DNA of 64,000 bases from Verrucomicrobiota bacterium. GTDB taxonomy: Bacteria > Verrucomicrobiota > Verrucomicrobiia > Methylacidiphilales > JBCCWR01. Each line of letters begins with the position of its first letter. Position 1 is the stretch's first letter. This document shows positions 1-8,856 of this stretch, piece by piece. A program made the position numbers and the translations under genes. The stretch is from positions 1 through 64,000 of the forward strand of contig JBCCXA010000015.1 in assembly GCA_039192515.1 (NCBI GenBank), read 5' to 3'. The notes beneath the pieces were generated by a model that ran no database searches, had not been told where the DNA came from, and was given only the letters and a program-made list of their open reading frames with translations.

Positions 1-141
1 AAGAGCATCAATAACAAGGGATTGCAGGGCTTAGCAACAGGAACTTACAAGCTCAAGCTGGTGGCAACCGATAATGATGGCGCCACAGCTCAAGCCACCA
101 AGAACCTGACCATCAAATCCACTCAAACTAAAAAACGCTGA
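1..141 (+). CDS. C-terminal end of a secreted/surface protein (partial)
   Basis: This is the 3' end of a gene that begins before the window; frame 1 is open from the first base to a TGA at 139-141. The visible 46 residues include the stretch GTYKLKLVATDNDGATA followed by a short beta strand and a basic tail. That pattern is typical of the last strands of PKD, cadherin-like or other Ig-like repeats found in large secreted proteins. Nothing upstream is visible, so the full architecture and function are unknown. The tail ends in TKKR and has no sorting signal that I recognise. Confidence 0.6.
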   Translation, partial: KSINNKGLQGLATGTYKLKLVATDNDGATAQATKNLTIKSTQTKKR

Positions 142-260
142 GCCTCCAGTCTGCTTGTCGAATCCCTATGACTTTTGATGTCTTGGGAGATGACATGCTC
201 TCTCAAGAGTAGATCCGCTCAAGGCAATGCTTGAACCCAGATGATACAGTAGGGACTTAA

Positions 261-420
261 AAATCTACGCAAGATCTTAGTCCCCAGAAACGGAGAGCCT
301 CCTAGAGGTATCATCTTTTGGAGTGATGTGATTGATGCATCTTCATCGACGCTCTTTGCCTTGTGGCTCAAGCTTTGGTGTATCTCCTTCAACTTCTATG
401 ACCGCTTCCGTTTTAAATGA
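261..420 (-). repeat. Dispersed 145-bp element, copy A
   Basis: Copy A of the seven-member repeat family. Read on the minus strand it starts about 46 bases after the fructokinase stop codon and matches the other copies in the blocks GTTGAAGGAGAT, AGCTTGAGCCACAAG and GTCGATGAAGATG, ending near the AAGATCTTGCG block. The shared frame stays open through this copy (KEIHQSLSHKAKSVDEDAS). It fills most of the 325-base gap between the first partial gene and the fructokinase gene; I see nothing else in that gap. Confidence 0.75.
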
Positions 421-466
421 TTAGGGTTGACCCAGTGTTGTTATCTTATGACGCCAAAACTGCTGC

Positions 467-1357
467 TTACCCTAATGCAACAGGGGTGTTATTTTGCCAT
501 TTGTAGCTTGGCATGGCACCGTTAGATGTAGCCACAAACTCACCCATACGACATGCTCGGCTTAACGCTGATTGTGGGTCTTCCGTCCCTTGGACTAATG
601 AGGTTATGAGAGCTCCCAAGAAACTATCTCCAGCACCCACGGTATCTTTAACTTCAACTTTGTTGGCTTTCTCACTGTACCACTTATCATCAATTAATAG
701 ACCTGCGCCGTTTCCTCCATCCGTGATACAAATTTTTTTATCACCGACTGATTCTTGGAATACCCGCGCCATATCTTCTAGTGAGGAATTTTCTGAATCT
801 ACCAACACCTTTAATTCATCTGCGTTCATCTTGATAAGATCTGCCTCTTCCGATAGAGTTCTGACAAGTTCAAGGTCGTCAAAGGGGGGACGTAAATTGA
901 CATCAAAGCACTTGAGGGCATGTTCTGCCCCATTAAGCAAAGCGGATAGAACAGCTCGGTTAGGAAGCGCCCGTAGCGCAAGGCTTCCGAAGATAATCGC
1001 ACTAGCTCTATGCGCTATTTCTTCAAGATGTGAGGTAAGCCCAATGTGATCCCACGCTACATTTTCTTTAATCTCGTAAGTCGCATTGCCAGCTTCATCA
1101 ATTGATACGAGCACCACACCCGTAGACTTATGGTCAATTACCGTAACAAAGGTATCCGATAGCCCAGCTTTCTTGAGGCGCCGTAATATTTCCTCTCCTA
1201 AAAAATCGCTGCCTACAGCAGTAACTGGATAGACCTCGAGGCCACCCTGCTGAATATGGTAGGCTACATTACACGGTGCTCCTCCCATGAAAAGCCCCGC
1301 TGGTAAACAATCCCATAATACTTCTCCAAAACAAAATACTGGACCCTTACTTTCCAT
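467..1357 (-). CDS. PfkB-family carbohydrate kinase, probable fructokinase
   Basis: A 296-residue ribokinase/PfkB-fold sugar kinase. It has the N-terminal glycine motif GGAPCN at residues 25-30, the FDVNLRPP segment at 151-158, and the PfkB signature DTVGAGDSF at 238-246, whose Asp244 is the expected catalytic base. The length is normal for a fructokinase. Its start codon overlaps the end of the preceding sucrose-phosphatase/glycosidase gene by 11 bases, so it is the last gene of a leftward operon that starts with sucrose-phosphate synthase. In that setting the natural substrate is fructose released from sucrose, giving fructose 6-phosphate; this substrate is inferred from context. Fructokinases sit with sucrose-phosphate synthase genes in methanotroph sucrose clusters too. 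PfkB enzymes for other sugars cannot be excluded from sequence alone. Confidence 0.85.
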   Translation of the reverse strand: MESKGPVFCFGEVLWDCLPAGLFMGGAPCNVAYHIQQGGLEVYPVTAVGSDFLGEEILRRLKKAGLSDTFVTVIDHKSTGVVLVSIDEAGNATYEIKENVAWDHIGLTSHLEEIAHRASAIIFGSLALRALPNRAVLSALLNGAEHALKCFDVNLRPPFDDLELVRTLSEEADLIKMNADELKVLVDSENSSLEDMARVFQESVGDKKICITDGGNGAGLLIDDKWYSEKANKVEVKDTVGAGDSFLGALITSLVQGTEDPQSALSRACRMGEFVATSNGAMPSYKWQNNTPVALG

Positions 1358-3443
1358 TGGAGCCGGCCCCCGTTTTCTCTGCCTTTAGATGCAACTCATG
1401 ACAAGCGCGGATATAAGAAGCCGCGGACCATGCCTGATAACGTTTCCCCATAGGTCTGCCTGTTTTTCCATGGGCCCATTCATTAAATTCCCATTCATCT
1501 TCCACACCAAGTTTATTGAGCTCTGCTAATTTTACTAGCTCTCGCGCAGCGACATCAGCGAGTCCAAGTCTATGAATAAACACAACCCATAGCCCCCCCA
1601 CCAGAGGCCATATACCCCCGTTGTGGTAATGATGCGGCAGATTCAAAAGGTTCACAGTATAATAAGGCATCCAATCAGGATCCCCCGCTTGCACCGGCGG
1701 ATACAAGTTGGCTATGGGCCAAGGCTCATTAACACCCACTCCCCACAAGTATTTAAAGGCGGTCTTTGCACGATCTATATCTAAAAGATTAAATATAAAT
1801 GCCAGCAAGTTTCCAAAGGTGTCACACCTCCAATTAAAATTAAAGGGCGAGATTTGAGCTAAAAGATACTGCGCATCACCAACCGAAAACTGTCTATCTG
1901 CAAAAGTTACATTGTCGTCCAGTTGCTGTGCCCTTTTGGTCGTAGGCCAAAAATTGTCTAGAATCTCGGCTTGAATATGCTGCGACCAGCGGAAATAGTC
2001 CGCTGCTCTATCATGATCACTCCTCCATTCCATGATGTGCCCATAACAAACATTGGTTCGGTACCACAAGACCTCGTCGTATAGAACATTATAGCTGCGT
2101 CCAAACAAGTCAGTCCAATCACCTGCCTCTGGAATTTCCAAAAGGCCATCATTATTACTATCATGCGCACTTAGCCAATTCATGACTTTTTGCAATGAAT
2201 CAGCATATTGCTCTAAAAAGTCAAAATCCTCTGTCGCACGGACATAGGTATAAAAAGCAATAACCGCCCACAATCCACTATCAATCGAACAGATACCCCC
2301 AACACCAGAGTAATCAGGCTTTCCCGAGTCGATACGAACATTACTCGGAATTTGTCCATTTGGTGTAATGTTATCAAAGAGCGTCATCAACGTTTGTTTC
2401 TGAGCTTGGCGCATCTTGGGGCTGTCCAAAGAAATGCTACAAATAATAGTAATTGCTCCATCTCTACCCCAAACGCTGCGATAGTTCTCATCTGTTCCCG
2501 TCACTGTATTGTCTTCTAAAGAAGCCGCAGAAAACCCCATGGGAGTAATGTTCTTCTCGAGTGTCCTAACGGCCTTACGGTACCCCTCTTTGATCAAGCT
2601 CTGCTCTTTCTTGGAAATAGAAGTAAGCAAACCTTCCTCAAAGAGCATCCTTAAGGAGGGGTCTACGTCAATCTGTAGATCCCTAACTGATTGCGCGTCA
2701 GGAAGTTTATCTATCACTCCAAAATGCCTTAGTCCAAGCAGTACGCCATCCGCCATGACATCTTTTGCCAAGTAAACATCCTGATGATTGACAACCGCCT
2801 CGAAAAGCTCCGGCTGAGCATTATCTACCACTATGCCTTTAACACCTGGAAGATGGAACATACTTGCGTCTGTTCCGCTATCCCCAGCTACAAGAACTTT
2901 ATCTAGAGGAATCTTTAACCAGCTACATAGCCAATCTAGTGCCTGATCCTTATTGGCTCTAGCAGGAAGGATATCCAAATATTTATAACGCGAATAGTTA
3001 ACAACCACATCCAGCCCGGCACCTTTAAGATTTTCTTTGAGTTCAGCGATCACTTCATCACTCGCATTTTCCAAAAACCAACTAGACTTGTAGGTATGAA
3101 GCAGCTCCTCGGGCTGCTTCTCAGTTCCGGGAATTGCTTCTAAAATTCTCTCCACCTCAGACAAATCCCATCCTTGGCAAAAATGACCCCGAAATTCAGG
3201 AACAGATTCTCCCTTTTTACAATCCCAAACATCTGTTCCCAAGAGACTGATGATGTAATCTGGTTCTGGCAACGTTTGCTCTTCTAAGACTGTCATGATC
3301 TCCGCGTGTGGACGGCCTGAATTTAAAATAAGCAAGGGCTTACGCTCTGGCTCAAGCCCTTCCCAGGACTGCTTAAACTTAGCTACCGCCTCCGGGTTAC
3401 CAAGCAAAGTCCCATCTAAGTCTGTTGAAAATAAACGTATCAC
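1347..3443 (-). CDS. Fusion: sucrose-phosphate phosphatase (HAD) plus (alpha/alpha)6 glycoside hydrolase
   Basis: A 698-residue two-part protein. Residues 1 to about 250 are a HAD phosphatase of the sucrose-phosphatase type: DLDGT at 8-12 with Asp8 and Asp10 as nucleophile and acid, NSGRP at 41-45, K at about 165, and GDSGTDASM at 187-195. Residues about 265-698 look like an (alpha/alpha)6-barrel glycosidase of the amylo-1,6-glucosidase / neutral invertase (GH100) / GH63 sort: VWGRDG at 324-329, SIDSGLW at 386-392, GDWTD at 441-445, HNGGIWP at 607-613, FNEW at 653-656 and YQAWSAASYI at 669-678. Asp445 or Asp442 and Glu655 are candidate catalytic acids. It lies 62 bases after the sucrose-phosphate synthase gene and overlaps the fructokinase gene. 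The likely role is dephosphorylation of sucrose 6-phosphate, with the second domain cleaving sucrose or a related glucoside. The substrate of the glycosidase half is inferred; the exact GH family is not certain. Confidence 0.75.
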   Translation of the reverse strand: MIRLFSTDLDGTLLGNPEAVAKFKQSWEGLEPERKPLLILNSGRPHAEIMTVLEEQTLPEPDYIISLLGTDVWDCKKGESVPEFRGHFCQGWDLSEVERILEAIPGTEKQPEELLHTYKSSWFLENASDEVIAELKENLKGAGLDVVVNYSRYKYLDILPARANKDQALDWLCSWLKIPLDKVLVAGDSGTDASMFHLPGVKGIVVDNAQPELFEAVVNHQDVYLAKDVMADGVLLGLRHFGVIDKLPDAQSVRDLQIDVDPSLRMLFEEGLLTSISKKEQSLIKEGYRKAVRTLEKNITPMGFSAASLEDNTVTGTDENYRSVWGRDGAITIICSISLDSPKMRQAQKQTLMTLFDNITPNGQIPSNVRIDSGKPDYSGVGGICSIDSGLWAVIAFYTYVRATEDFDFLEQYADSLQKVMNWLSAHDSNNDGLLEIPEAGDWTDLFGRSYNVLYDEVLWYRTNVCYGHIMEWRSDHDRAADYFRWSQHIQAEILDNFWPTTKRAQQLDDNVTFADRQFSVGDAQYLLAQISPFNFNWRCDTFGNLLAFIFNLLDIDRAKTAFKYLWGVGVNEPWPIANLYPPVQAGDPDWMPYYTVNLLNLPHHYHNGGIWPLVGGLWVVFIHRLGLADVAARELVKLAELNKLGVEDEWEFNEWAHGKTGRPMGKRYQAWSAASYIRACHELHLKAEKTGAGSNGK

Positions 3444-3505
3444 TAACTTATACTCCTTTAACTGTGCAAATAAGCCGAGACCATTTTACAGTTTCCATGG
3501 CATCT

Positions 3506-4846
3506 TTAACGACTCCAGCTATTTAGGTCGTCCATACTGGGCATGCCAAAACCTGATGACTTCCTTTGCTCTACCGCGCTTATCAACTGTTGCGCTATTC
3601 CAGTCCACGTAAACAAACTGCGTGCCAATTGCGCACCGTTTCTGGATAAGCGATTCCAAATTTTTGGATACTTCAATGCTTTCATCATCGTTATTCCTAA
3701 ATCCTCTTTATCAAATGTATCGGCATATAGACCGTGATATCCATAGTCCAGCACCCGGTAAAGTCCTCCATGAATCGTGGCTACAGTTGGAGTGCCACAA
3801 GCCATGGCTTCGATAGCTGTCATGCCAAAAGGCTCATAACGGCTGGATAGTGCAAAAACATCTGCCGCCCTGTAAAAATCTGCCAGATCATCATCTGAGA
3901 CAAAGCCAGAGAATTCCACCCGATCCTGTATTTTTAACTCTTGGGCTAAGCGCTTGAGACTATCAAGAATCCCCGTTTCATATTCATCCATCTTTTCCCC
4001 TCCGACTGCCAAGTGCAATCTGACATCTGGCATTCGCTTAGCAGCTTCCGAAAATCCCTGAATGAGTAAATCATACCCCTTATTCGTGGCTAAACGCCCC
4101 AGGGCCATCACGGTTTTCTGAGTCATATTAAATTTCTGTCTCAGGGCAGCTCGGGAAGCACTACTTACGGGGAAAAAGCGATTATCATCGTAGCCTGGCG
4201 GAATCATACGAATTTTTTCTGCAGGCACATCATAATCCTCTCGAATCATATCCACCTGGATCGGAGTAGTGGCAATCACCATATCGCACTCCGCATAGAG
4301 TATGCGCTCGTGGTGATTCCTTCGGCTGAAATTAAAAGTTTTTTCGAACTCCTCCTTTTTTTCCGGGTAATCCTTCTCCATTTGGCGCTCTTTCCAAACT
4401 CCTAGGGAATGAGGGGTGTGAAGATGAGGAATCTTGAGAACCGTGCTTAGATGCTGGCCAGCAAGCCCAGCGTCCCAATAGTGGCTGTTAATAAATTCGT
4501 ATTTTAATTGATACTTTTCTATGAAGCGCAGTGTATGCTCACCCCACTCTGGCAATTTTTTGTAGAGATACTCCTTGGGGATGAAATCCTTCCCTCCACA
4601 AGGCATCCTTAAGACCCTTACTTGGTCTCCCATTTCGTCGATCTCCGGTTGATCCTCGAAGCGTCTTGTCCAAATATCGACCTCATATCCAAGCTGAGCC
4701 AATTTCTTCGATAACTCCAAAACAAAAACAACTTGCCCACCCGTATCTGCAGCACCTAAAGGGGGCTCTGCTGCAACATAACCATGGGTGGATATCATGC
4801 AGATCCGAGGCAGCCCGGAGTCATTTATCAAATTACCATCAACCAT
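3506..4846 (-). CDS. Sucrose-phosphate synthase-type GT4 glycosyltransferase
   Basis: A 446-residue GT-B retaining glycosyltransferase. The N-terminal half carries the sucrose synthase/SPS-type motifs DTGGQVVFVLELSKKLA, the RVLRMPCGG strand and HTPHSLGVWKE. The C-terminal half has the nucleotide-sugar motif EPFGMTAIE with the paired glutamates Glu338 and Glu346. The size matches the short bacterial sucrose-phosphate synthases that lack plant-type extra domains. It would transfer glucose from a nucleotide sugar to fructose 6-phosphate, giving sucrose 6-phosphate for the phosphatase encoded next. It is the first gene of the three-gene leftward operon. A different acceptor, for example mannosyl or glycerate compounds, is possible, but the SPP-type phosphatase and fructokinase make sucrose most likely. 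Upstream, 4847-5044 is a divergent promoter region shared with the FAH-family gene. Confidence 0.85.
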   Translation of the reverse strand: MVDGNLINDSGLPRICMISTHGYVAAEPPLGAADTGGQVVFVLELSKKLAQLGYEVDIWTRRFEDQPEIDEMGDQVRVLRMPCGGKDFIPKEYLYKKLPEWGEHTLRFIEKYQLKYEFINSHYWDAGLAGQHLSTVLKIPHLHTPHSLGVWKERQMEKDYPEKKEEFEKTFNFSRRNHHERILYAECDMVIATTPIQVDMIREDYDVPAEKIRMIPPGYDDNRFFPVSSASRAALRQKFNMTQKTVMALGRLATNKGYDLLIQGFSEAAKRMPDVRLHLAVGGEKMDEYETGILDSLKRLAQELKIQDRVEFSGFVSDDDLADFYRAADVFALSSRYEPFGMTAIEAMACGTPTVATIHGGLYRVLDYGYHGLYADTFDKEDLGITMMKALKYPKIWNRLSRNGAQLARSLFTWTGIAQQLISAVEQRKSSGFGMPSMDDLNSWSR

Positions 4847-5044
4847 AGCTGCCAGGTTAGTCTGGCTTTACACTTTCTGGAAGAAGAAATATTGAAGAGT
4901 CTCAAAAGCCTCGTAAAATAGCATTTCATTTAAAAATCTAACCGTTGCTTTGCCAGAAGCATGATCTCTCCGAAGCGTGTCACACTTCCACAAACTAAGC
5001 ACTTATGACTCTCAATAACTAGCAGCCAGAAAATAACCTACCCC

Positions 5045-5932
5045 ATGAAACTCATACGTTTTGGAGAACCTGGACAAGAGAAACCAGGACTTGAAATAAA
5101 GGACGCTCGTTACGACGTGAGCAATTTGGTACGTGATTATAACGAATTTTTTTTCGCAAAGGATGGCATTGCTAAGCTTGCTACTGATTTTAACAAAGGA
5201 AACGCTTCCGAGATATCACAAGATGTGCGACTTGGCCCGCCCATCGCCAGGCCTAGTAAACTGATATGTATTGGGTTGAACTACCATAAGCATGCCGAAG
5301 AACTAGGAATGGAAGCACCCAAAGAACCTGTCGTCTTTTTCAAATCGACAACTGCTATCACGGGGCCCTATGACAATGTTATGATCCCTAGAGGTGGTGA
5401 GAAGACAGATTGGGAAGTCGAACTGGCCATCGTTATAGCTAAGACTGCTCGTTACATTTCCAAAGACAAAGCCATGGACCACATAGCAGGTTACACTCTG
5501 CACAACGATGTCAGCGAACGAGCCTTCCAATTAGAAAGATGCGGGCAATGGGTGAAAGGCAAGAGCTGTGATACATTTGCTCCACTGGGACCATGCCTTG
5601 TCACCAAAGATGAAGTCCCAGACCCACACAACCTAAATATCTGGCTCTCTCTAAATGGCCAAACCATGCAAAATAATAACACCAAGGATATGATTTTTGA
5701 TGTCCCCACGTTGGTGAGCTATTTATCAGAATTCATGACCCTGTTACCTGGTGATGTCATCTCTACCGGTACACCCGAGGGAGTTGGCTTTGGCTTTGAT
5801 CCACCAGTCTATCTTAGGCCGAATGACATTATGGAATTAGGCATTGACCGCCTTGGAACCTCGAAACAAAAAGTCGCCGCCTTCCGTCCTCAATCTTATG
5901 GAAATGGCACAGAAATGCATAGGTATAAATGA
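5045..5932 (+). CDS. Fumarylacetoacetate hydrolase-family protein
   Basis: A 295-residue FAH-fold enzyme with the short bacterial architecture: a small N-terminal domain (1-70), then the catalytic domain. The metal ligands expected for the family are present: the DWEVEL motif with Glu124 and Glu126, and Asp155 in LHNDVSERAFQ. The KGKSCDTFAPLGP segment (171-183) and STGTPEGVG near residue 240 are also typical. This subgroup includes 2,4-diketo-3-deoxy-L-fuconate and L-rhamnonate hydrolases and proteins often called ureidoglycolate lyase; the sequence does not separate them. It is divergent from the sucrose operon and stands about 70 bases before the porin gene. A sugar-acid catabolic role is plausible, but that is inference. 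Confidence 0.85.
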   Translation: MKLIRFGEPGQEKPGLEIKDARYDVSNLVRDYNEFFFAKDGIAKLATDFNKGNASEISQDVRLGPPIARPSKLICIGLNYHKHAEELGMEAPKEPVVFFKSTTAITGPYDNVMIPRGGEKTDWEVELAIVIAKTARYISKDKAMDHIAGYTLHNDVSERAFQLERCGQWVKGKSCDTFAPLGPCLVTKDEVPDPHNLNIWLSLNGQTMQNNNTKDMIFDVPTLVSYLSEFMTLLPGDVISTGTPEGVGFGFDPPVYLRPNDIMELGIDRLGTSKQKVAAFRPQSYGNGTEMHRYK

Positions 5933-6021
5933 CAGGCGCCTCAAAAGCTCAAATTTAAATATATGAGCAAACTATTTATGCTTTCTCCTTAAGTTAAATA
6001 CAATTGCGCCGATCTAGGTGC

Positions 6022-7551
6022 ATGATGCTTACTAAAAATTGCTCCTTCGCGTACATTGTCTGCTTCCTGTTACTTACAAATATTACTATTTGTCCCATAG
6101 CCACAGCAGGTCCTGGATCTGATCCAATGGGACTAGATGTGATAGAAGTGGACTATGAGAAAAAGAACTGGAAGTTTGGAGATCCCTTCAAGTTCTATGA
6201 TGACAAGCTGCAATTTGACTTTGAGCTGAGACAAAAATTTGAATGGAGGGATAATACGGTTGATTTCACAGACAAGAGTGACATTCGCGATGATGCCGGA
6301 CTTTTGTCGCGAGTTCGTCTAGGTCTTAAATGGATTGCAACCGAAGAACTCACCTTTTATTCACAACTACAAGATTCCCGAACCCTGTTTGATGATCCTG
6401 AAGGAATCGTGGACAACAGAGAATTCAGTAAAAACGATAGCCCCATTGATTTACGACAAGCTTGGGTCAAATGGGACATGCAACAGGATATCCCCTTCAC
6501 TTTAACCTTTGGCAGACAAGTATGGAAATATGGCGACAGTCGTTTATTAGGAGAGGATGACTGGGGCAATAATTCAAACACCTTTGATTCCGTCAAACTT
6601 CGCTACCATGCTGATGACTACTGGGTAGAATTTTTCTCTGGCTGGATCGTAAGACACATCACAGACAGCTTCAATGAACCTGACACAGAGGACCTCATTA
6701 CAGGTCTTTGGTCACATACCGATATCATCCCCAAGGTCGATTCCAATTTTTATGCCATTTTTCGGAGCAAGAGCGATGTGGATACAAAAACCGTTCTTAA
6801 AAATGTAGACAAGCAAAGCTCAGGAAATGTCGCTCCCGCTGGTGACTATTTAACGCTGGGAACTTTTATCAAAAGTAAGAAGGGTGAATGGGATAATTGG
6901 GATTTTGAAGCAGAGCTTAACCTGCAGGTCGGCGAAATTTCCAATCCGCTACAAACCAGCTCAACTTTAAAGAAAGTAGTAGTCAATACCTCTCGACAAG
7001 ACCATTTGGCTTTCGCCAGCCACATTGAGGCCGGATACAAACTAGAGAAAGAATACAAAACGAGAGTATATGTAGAATATAACTATGCCAGCGGCGACGA
7101 CGACCCCGGAGACGACATCAACCACAGCTTCCAAAATCTACATCCGTCCAACCATTATAAAGACGGGCGTTATGGCATTATGGATCGCTTTGCTTGGTCA
7201 AATATACATAACCTAGGCTTTGGCATACAGACGAAACCCCTAAAGAACTTCTCTGTTAAACTATCCCATCAGCTCTATTGGTTAGATTCTACAAACAGTC
7301 CTTGGACCGGATCTGACCTTAAACCAGTGGGTGACAAAGACCGCTTTGGTAAAGCTCTCCAAAAGAATGTCTCCCACTTCGTAGGTAACGAACTCAACCT
7401 AGTCATGAAATATAAACCAAAGAAATGGTTTAGTGTAGAAGTAGGCTATGCCCACTTCTTTGCCGGTGATTATGTTTACGATACCGACCCAATTGATAAA
7501 GGGGTGGATGACGCAGATTTTCTCTATCTAAAAACCACTCTCGCTTTTTAG
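6022..7551 (+). CDS. Alginate-export-type outer-membrane beta-barrel protein
   Basis: A protein of about 509 residues with an N-terminal signal peptide (hydrophobic stretch AYIVCFLLLTNITICPIATAG), followed by many amphipathic beta strands and a C-terminal strand ending in LKTTLAF, the usual aromatic terminus of an outer-membrane barrel. The region RLGLKWIATEELTFYSQLQDSR and the segment IDLRQAWVKWD...LTFGRQ resemble the alginate export (AlgE-like) domain. I chose ATG 6022 because an AGGTG sits just upstream; a TTG at 6004 would add six basic residues, and ATG 6025 is equally possible. The likely role is passage of an anionic or sugar-like solute across the outer membrane. The neighbour is a FAH hydrolase, so a sugar-acid route is possible but unproven. 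Confidence 0.75.
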   Translation: MMLTKNCSFAYIVCFLLLTNITICPIATAGPGSDPMGLDVIEVDYEKKNWKFGDPFKFYDDKLQFDFELRQKFEWRDNTVDFTDKSDIRDDAGLLSRVRLGLKWIATEELTFYSQLQDSRTLFDDPEGIVDNREFSKNDSPIDLRQAWVKWDMQQDIPFTLTFGRQVWKYGDSRLLGEDDWGNNSNTFDSVKLRYHADDYWVEFFSGWIVRHITDSFNEPDTEDLITGLWSHTDIIPKVDSNFYAIFRSKSDVDTKTVLKNVDKQSSGNVAPAGDYLTLGTFIKSKKGEWDNWDFEAELNLQVGEISNPLQTSSTLKKVVVNTSRQDHLAFASHIEAGYKLEKEYKTRVYVEYNYASGDDDPGDDINHSFQNLHPSNHYKDGRYGIMDRFAWSNIHNLGFGIQTKPLKNFSVKLSHQLYWLDSTNSPWTGSDLKPVGDKDRFGKALQKNVSHFVGNELNLVMKYKPKKWFSVEVGYAHFFAGDYVYDTDPIDKGVDDADFLYLKTTLAF

Positions 7552-7631
7552 AGATCTGAGCATTCTTCACCTTTTCCTCTTTCCTTTTCCCAAAAAATCT
7601 GGTCATAAAGACAAAACATGTTGACTTTTAC

Positions 7632-7659
7632 TGGATCCCCCGATCAAGTCGTGGGATGA
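7632..7659. repeat. Dispersed palindromic repeat, copy 1
   Basis: A 28-base sequence whose reverse complement recurs at 37766-37793 with a single mismatch. Its core CCCCCGATCAAGTCGTGGG folds into a seven-pair stem with one internal mismatch and the loop TCAAG. It resembles the short intergenic palindromes of the GTCATCCC...GGGAT type found in many Gram-negative genomes. Confidence 0.7.
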
Positions 7660-7750
7660 GGTTAGGATATGGTGTTAGGAAGGAGTCATGATATAGTTTG
7701 GGGTGTTGGTAAGAGGATCATACCCGTGCGGATTCACCTTCCTTATGTCA

Positions 7751-7771
7751 TACCTCGGTTTGACCGAGGTA
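7751..7771. other. Perfect inverted repeat (9-bp stem, 3-base loop)
   Basis: TACCTCGGT, loop TTG, then ACCGAGGTA form a perfect hairpin. No run of T follows, so it is not a typical intrinsic terminator. It lies inside the repeat-rich gap after the porin gene, and may be another small palindromic element. Confidence 0.5.
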
Positions 7772-8117
7772 CTTAGAGGGAACAGGCACGGCATTTTGGG
7801 CGAATTCTTTCCTCCAAGCATGATCTTTCCGTGGGAGACTTTCTAGATTTGATCTCTTGATGCCGGCCTCGATTTAGGCGAGACGCAAATTCTCAAGATT
7901 GCTCGATCAAATTGTAAGATGACGGTAGGGTGGGCTTGGTGGTGAGATACGGGCAAGTCGTGGAGTGAAGGAAAAGAACTTGGTAGAGACAAAGCGAGGG
8001 TTAGGCTTCATGTCATAGCCGTATGGAACTCAGTTATGACCATCAAATCAGGGACAATGCGCGTTTGAATCATGCTTATGCTTGCCAACCGCCGATGTGC
8101 TTCGCACTATCTGGGCT

Positions 8118-8465
8118 ATGCCGTATCTTGCCATTCATACCAATACAGATATACCAGCCGCCAAGCATGACACCCTTTTAAGGGAGGCCTCTAAACAGGC
8201 TTCTGAGTCTCTAGGTAAGCCTGAGCAATATGTCATGGTTTCGTTGTATCCCAATGAAAGTTTAAACTTTGCCGGAAATGCTGATCCTGCTGCTTATATC
8301 GAGCTTAAGAGTATAGGCTTGCCTGAGTCTAGGGCTCTAGATCTATCTGCCAGTTTATGTTCTTTTTGTGAGGCCCACTTAGGGATTAGTCCTTCAAGAA
8401 TTTACATTGAGTTTTCGGATGCACCTCGTGCCATGTGGGGATGGAATGGAAAAACCTTTGCTTAG
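8118..8465 (+). CDS. MIF-like tautomerase
   Basis: A 115-residue protein, exactly the length of macrophage migration inhibitory factor. It starts MPYLAIHTN, so Pro2 becomes the N-terminal catalytic proline after Met removal; this decides the start at 8118 over an upstream ATG at 8082. Lys34 in LGKPEQY matches the conserved active-site lysine, and the C-terminus WGWNGKTFA is the typical family end. The redox CxxC of mammalian MIF is replaced (the matching region reads NADPAAYIELKSIG). The expected activity is keto-enol tautomerisation of phenylpyruvate-like substrates; the physiological substrate in bacteria is not known. It is followed by an SMR transporter gene 62 bases downstream. Confidence 0.9.
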   Translation: MPYLAIHTNTDIPAAKHDTLLREASKQASESLGKPEQYVMVSLYPNESLNFAGNADPAAYIELKSIGLPESRALDLSASLCSFCEAHLGISPSRIYIEFSDAPRAMWGWNGKTFA

Positions 8466-8527
8466 AGATATTTACGGTCCCACTAATCTCTGCTTTCCCA
8501 TCTCCGAAACGAGTCCTAGTCTTCCGT

Positions 8528-8854
8528 ATGCACTGGATCTATCTTATTTTGGGTATCTTGTTTGAAGTGGCGGGCTCTGCTTGCATGAAATTCTCCAAGG
8601 GTTTTACATACATGACCCCTTCCATTCTTATTTTTGTTTTCTACGGGATCGCGTTCTTTTTCCTAAACCTTTGTGTCAAAACATTGGAGATTGGGATGGT
8701 TTACGCCATGTGGGCGGGTATAGGGACCGCATTGATTGCGCTCTTGGGGATTCTGTGCTTTCAAGAGTCCGCCTCTTTTTCTAAACTATTCTTTATTGGG
8801 CTTATCATTGTGGGTGTTGGTGGGCTTCATTTAACGTCTATGTCCCATTCTTAA
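8528..8854 (+). CDS. Small multidrug resistance (SMR) family transporter
   Basis: A 108-residue inner-membrane protein with four transmembrane helices. The start MHWIYLILGILFEVAGS places Glu13 in helix 1 at the conserved proton/substrate-binding glutamate of the EmrE/SugE family, and the YAMWAGIGTA motif gives the conserved tryptophan of helix 3. ATG 8528 is chosen because a longer ORF from 8435 adds a non-family tail that overlaps the tautomerase gene. It probably exchanges protons for a cationic compound or guanidinium-type metabolite. I cannot tell a multidrug pump from a Gdx-type exporter here. It abuts the next small membrane protein gene with a two-base gap. Confidence 0.88.
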   Translation: MHWIYLILGILFEVAGSACMKFSKGFTYMTPSILIFVFYGIAFFFLNLCVKTLEIGMVYAMWAGIGTALIALLGILCFQESASFSKLFFIGLIIVGVGGLHLTSMSHS

Positions 8855-8856
8855 AG

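Larger units (their letters stand above)
7552..8117. other. Intergenic region rich in palindromic repeat remnants
   Basis: About 565 bases without a convincing gene. The segment is G/T-rich on the plus strand and contains the dispersed palindrome at 7632-7659, a perfect inverted repeat at 7751-7771, and loosely related pieces such as AAGATGACGGTAGGGTGGG near 7917. The general texture resembles the gap at 37384-38088, which also carries the palindrome and GTCATC-type units. I see no ORF with codon use like the neighbours. It may be an accumulation site for small repeats. Confidence 0.5.

Noticed and set aside
513..1049. Plus-strand ORF of 178 codons antisense to the fructokinase gene
   Set aside because: It is Ser/Arg-rich with no domain, and lies fully within a clearly recognised gene on the other strand.
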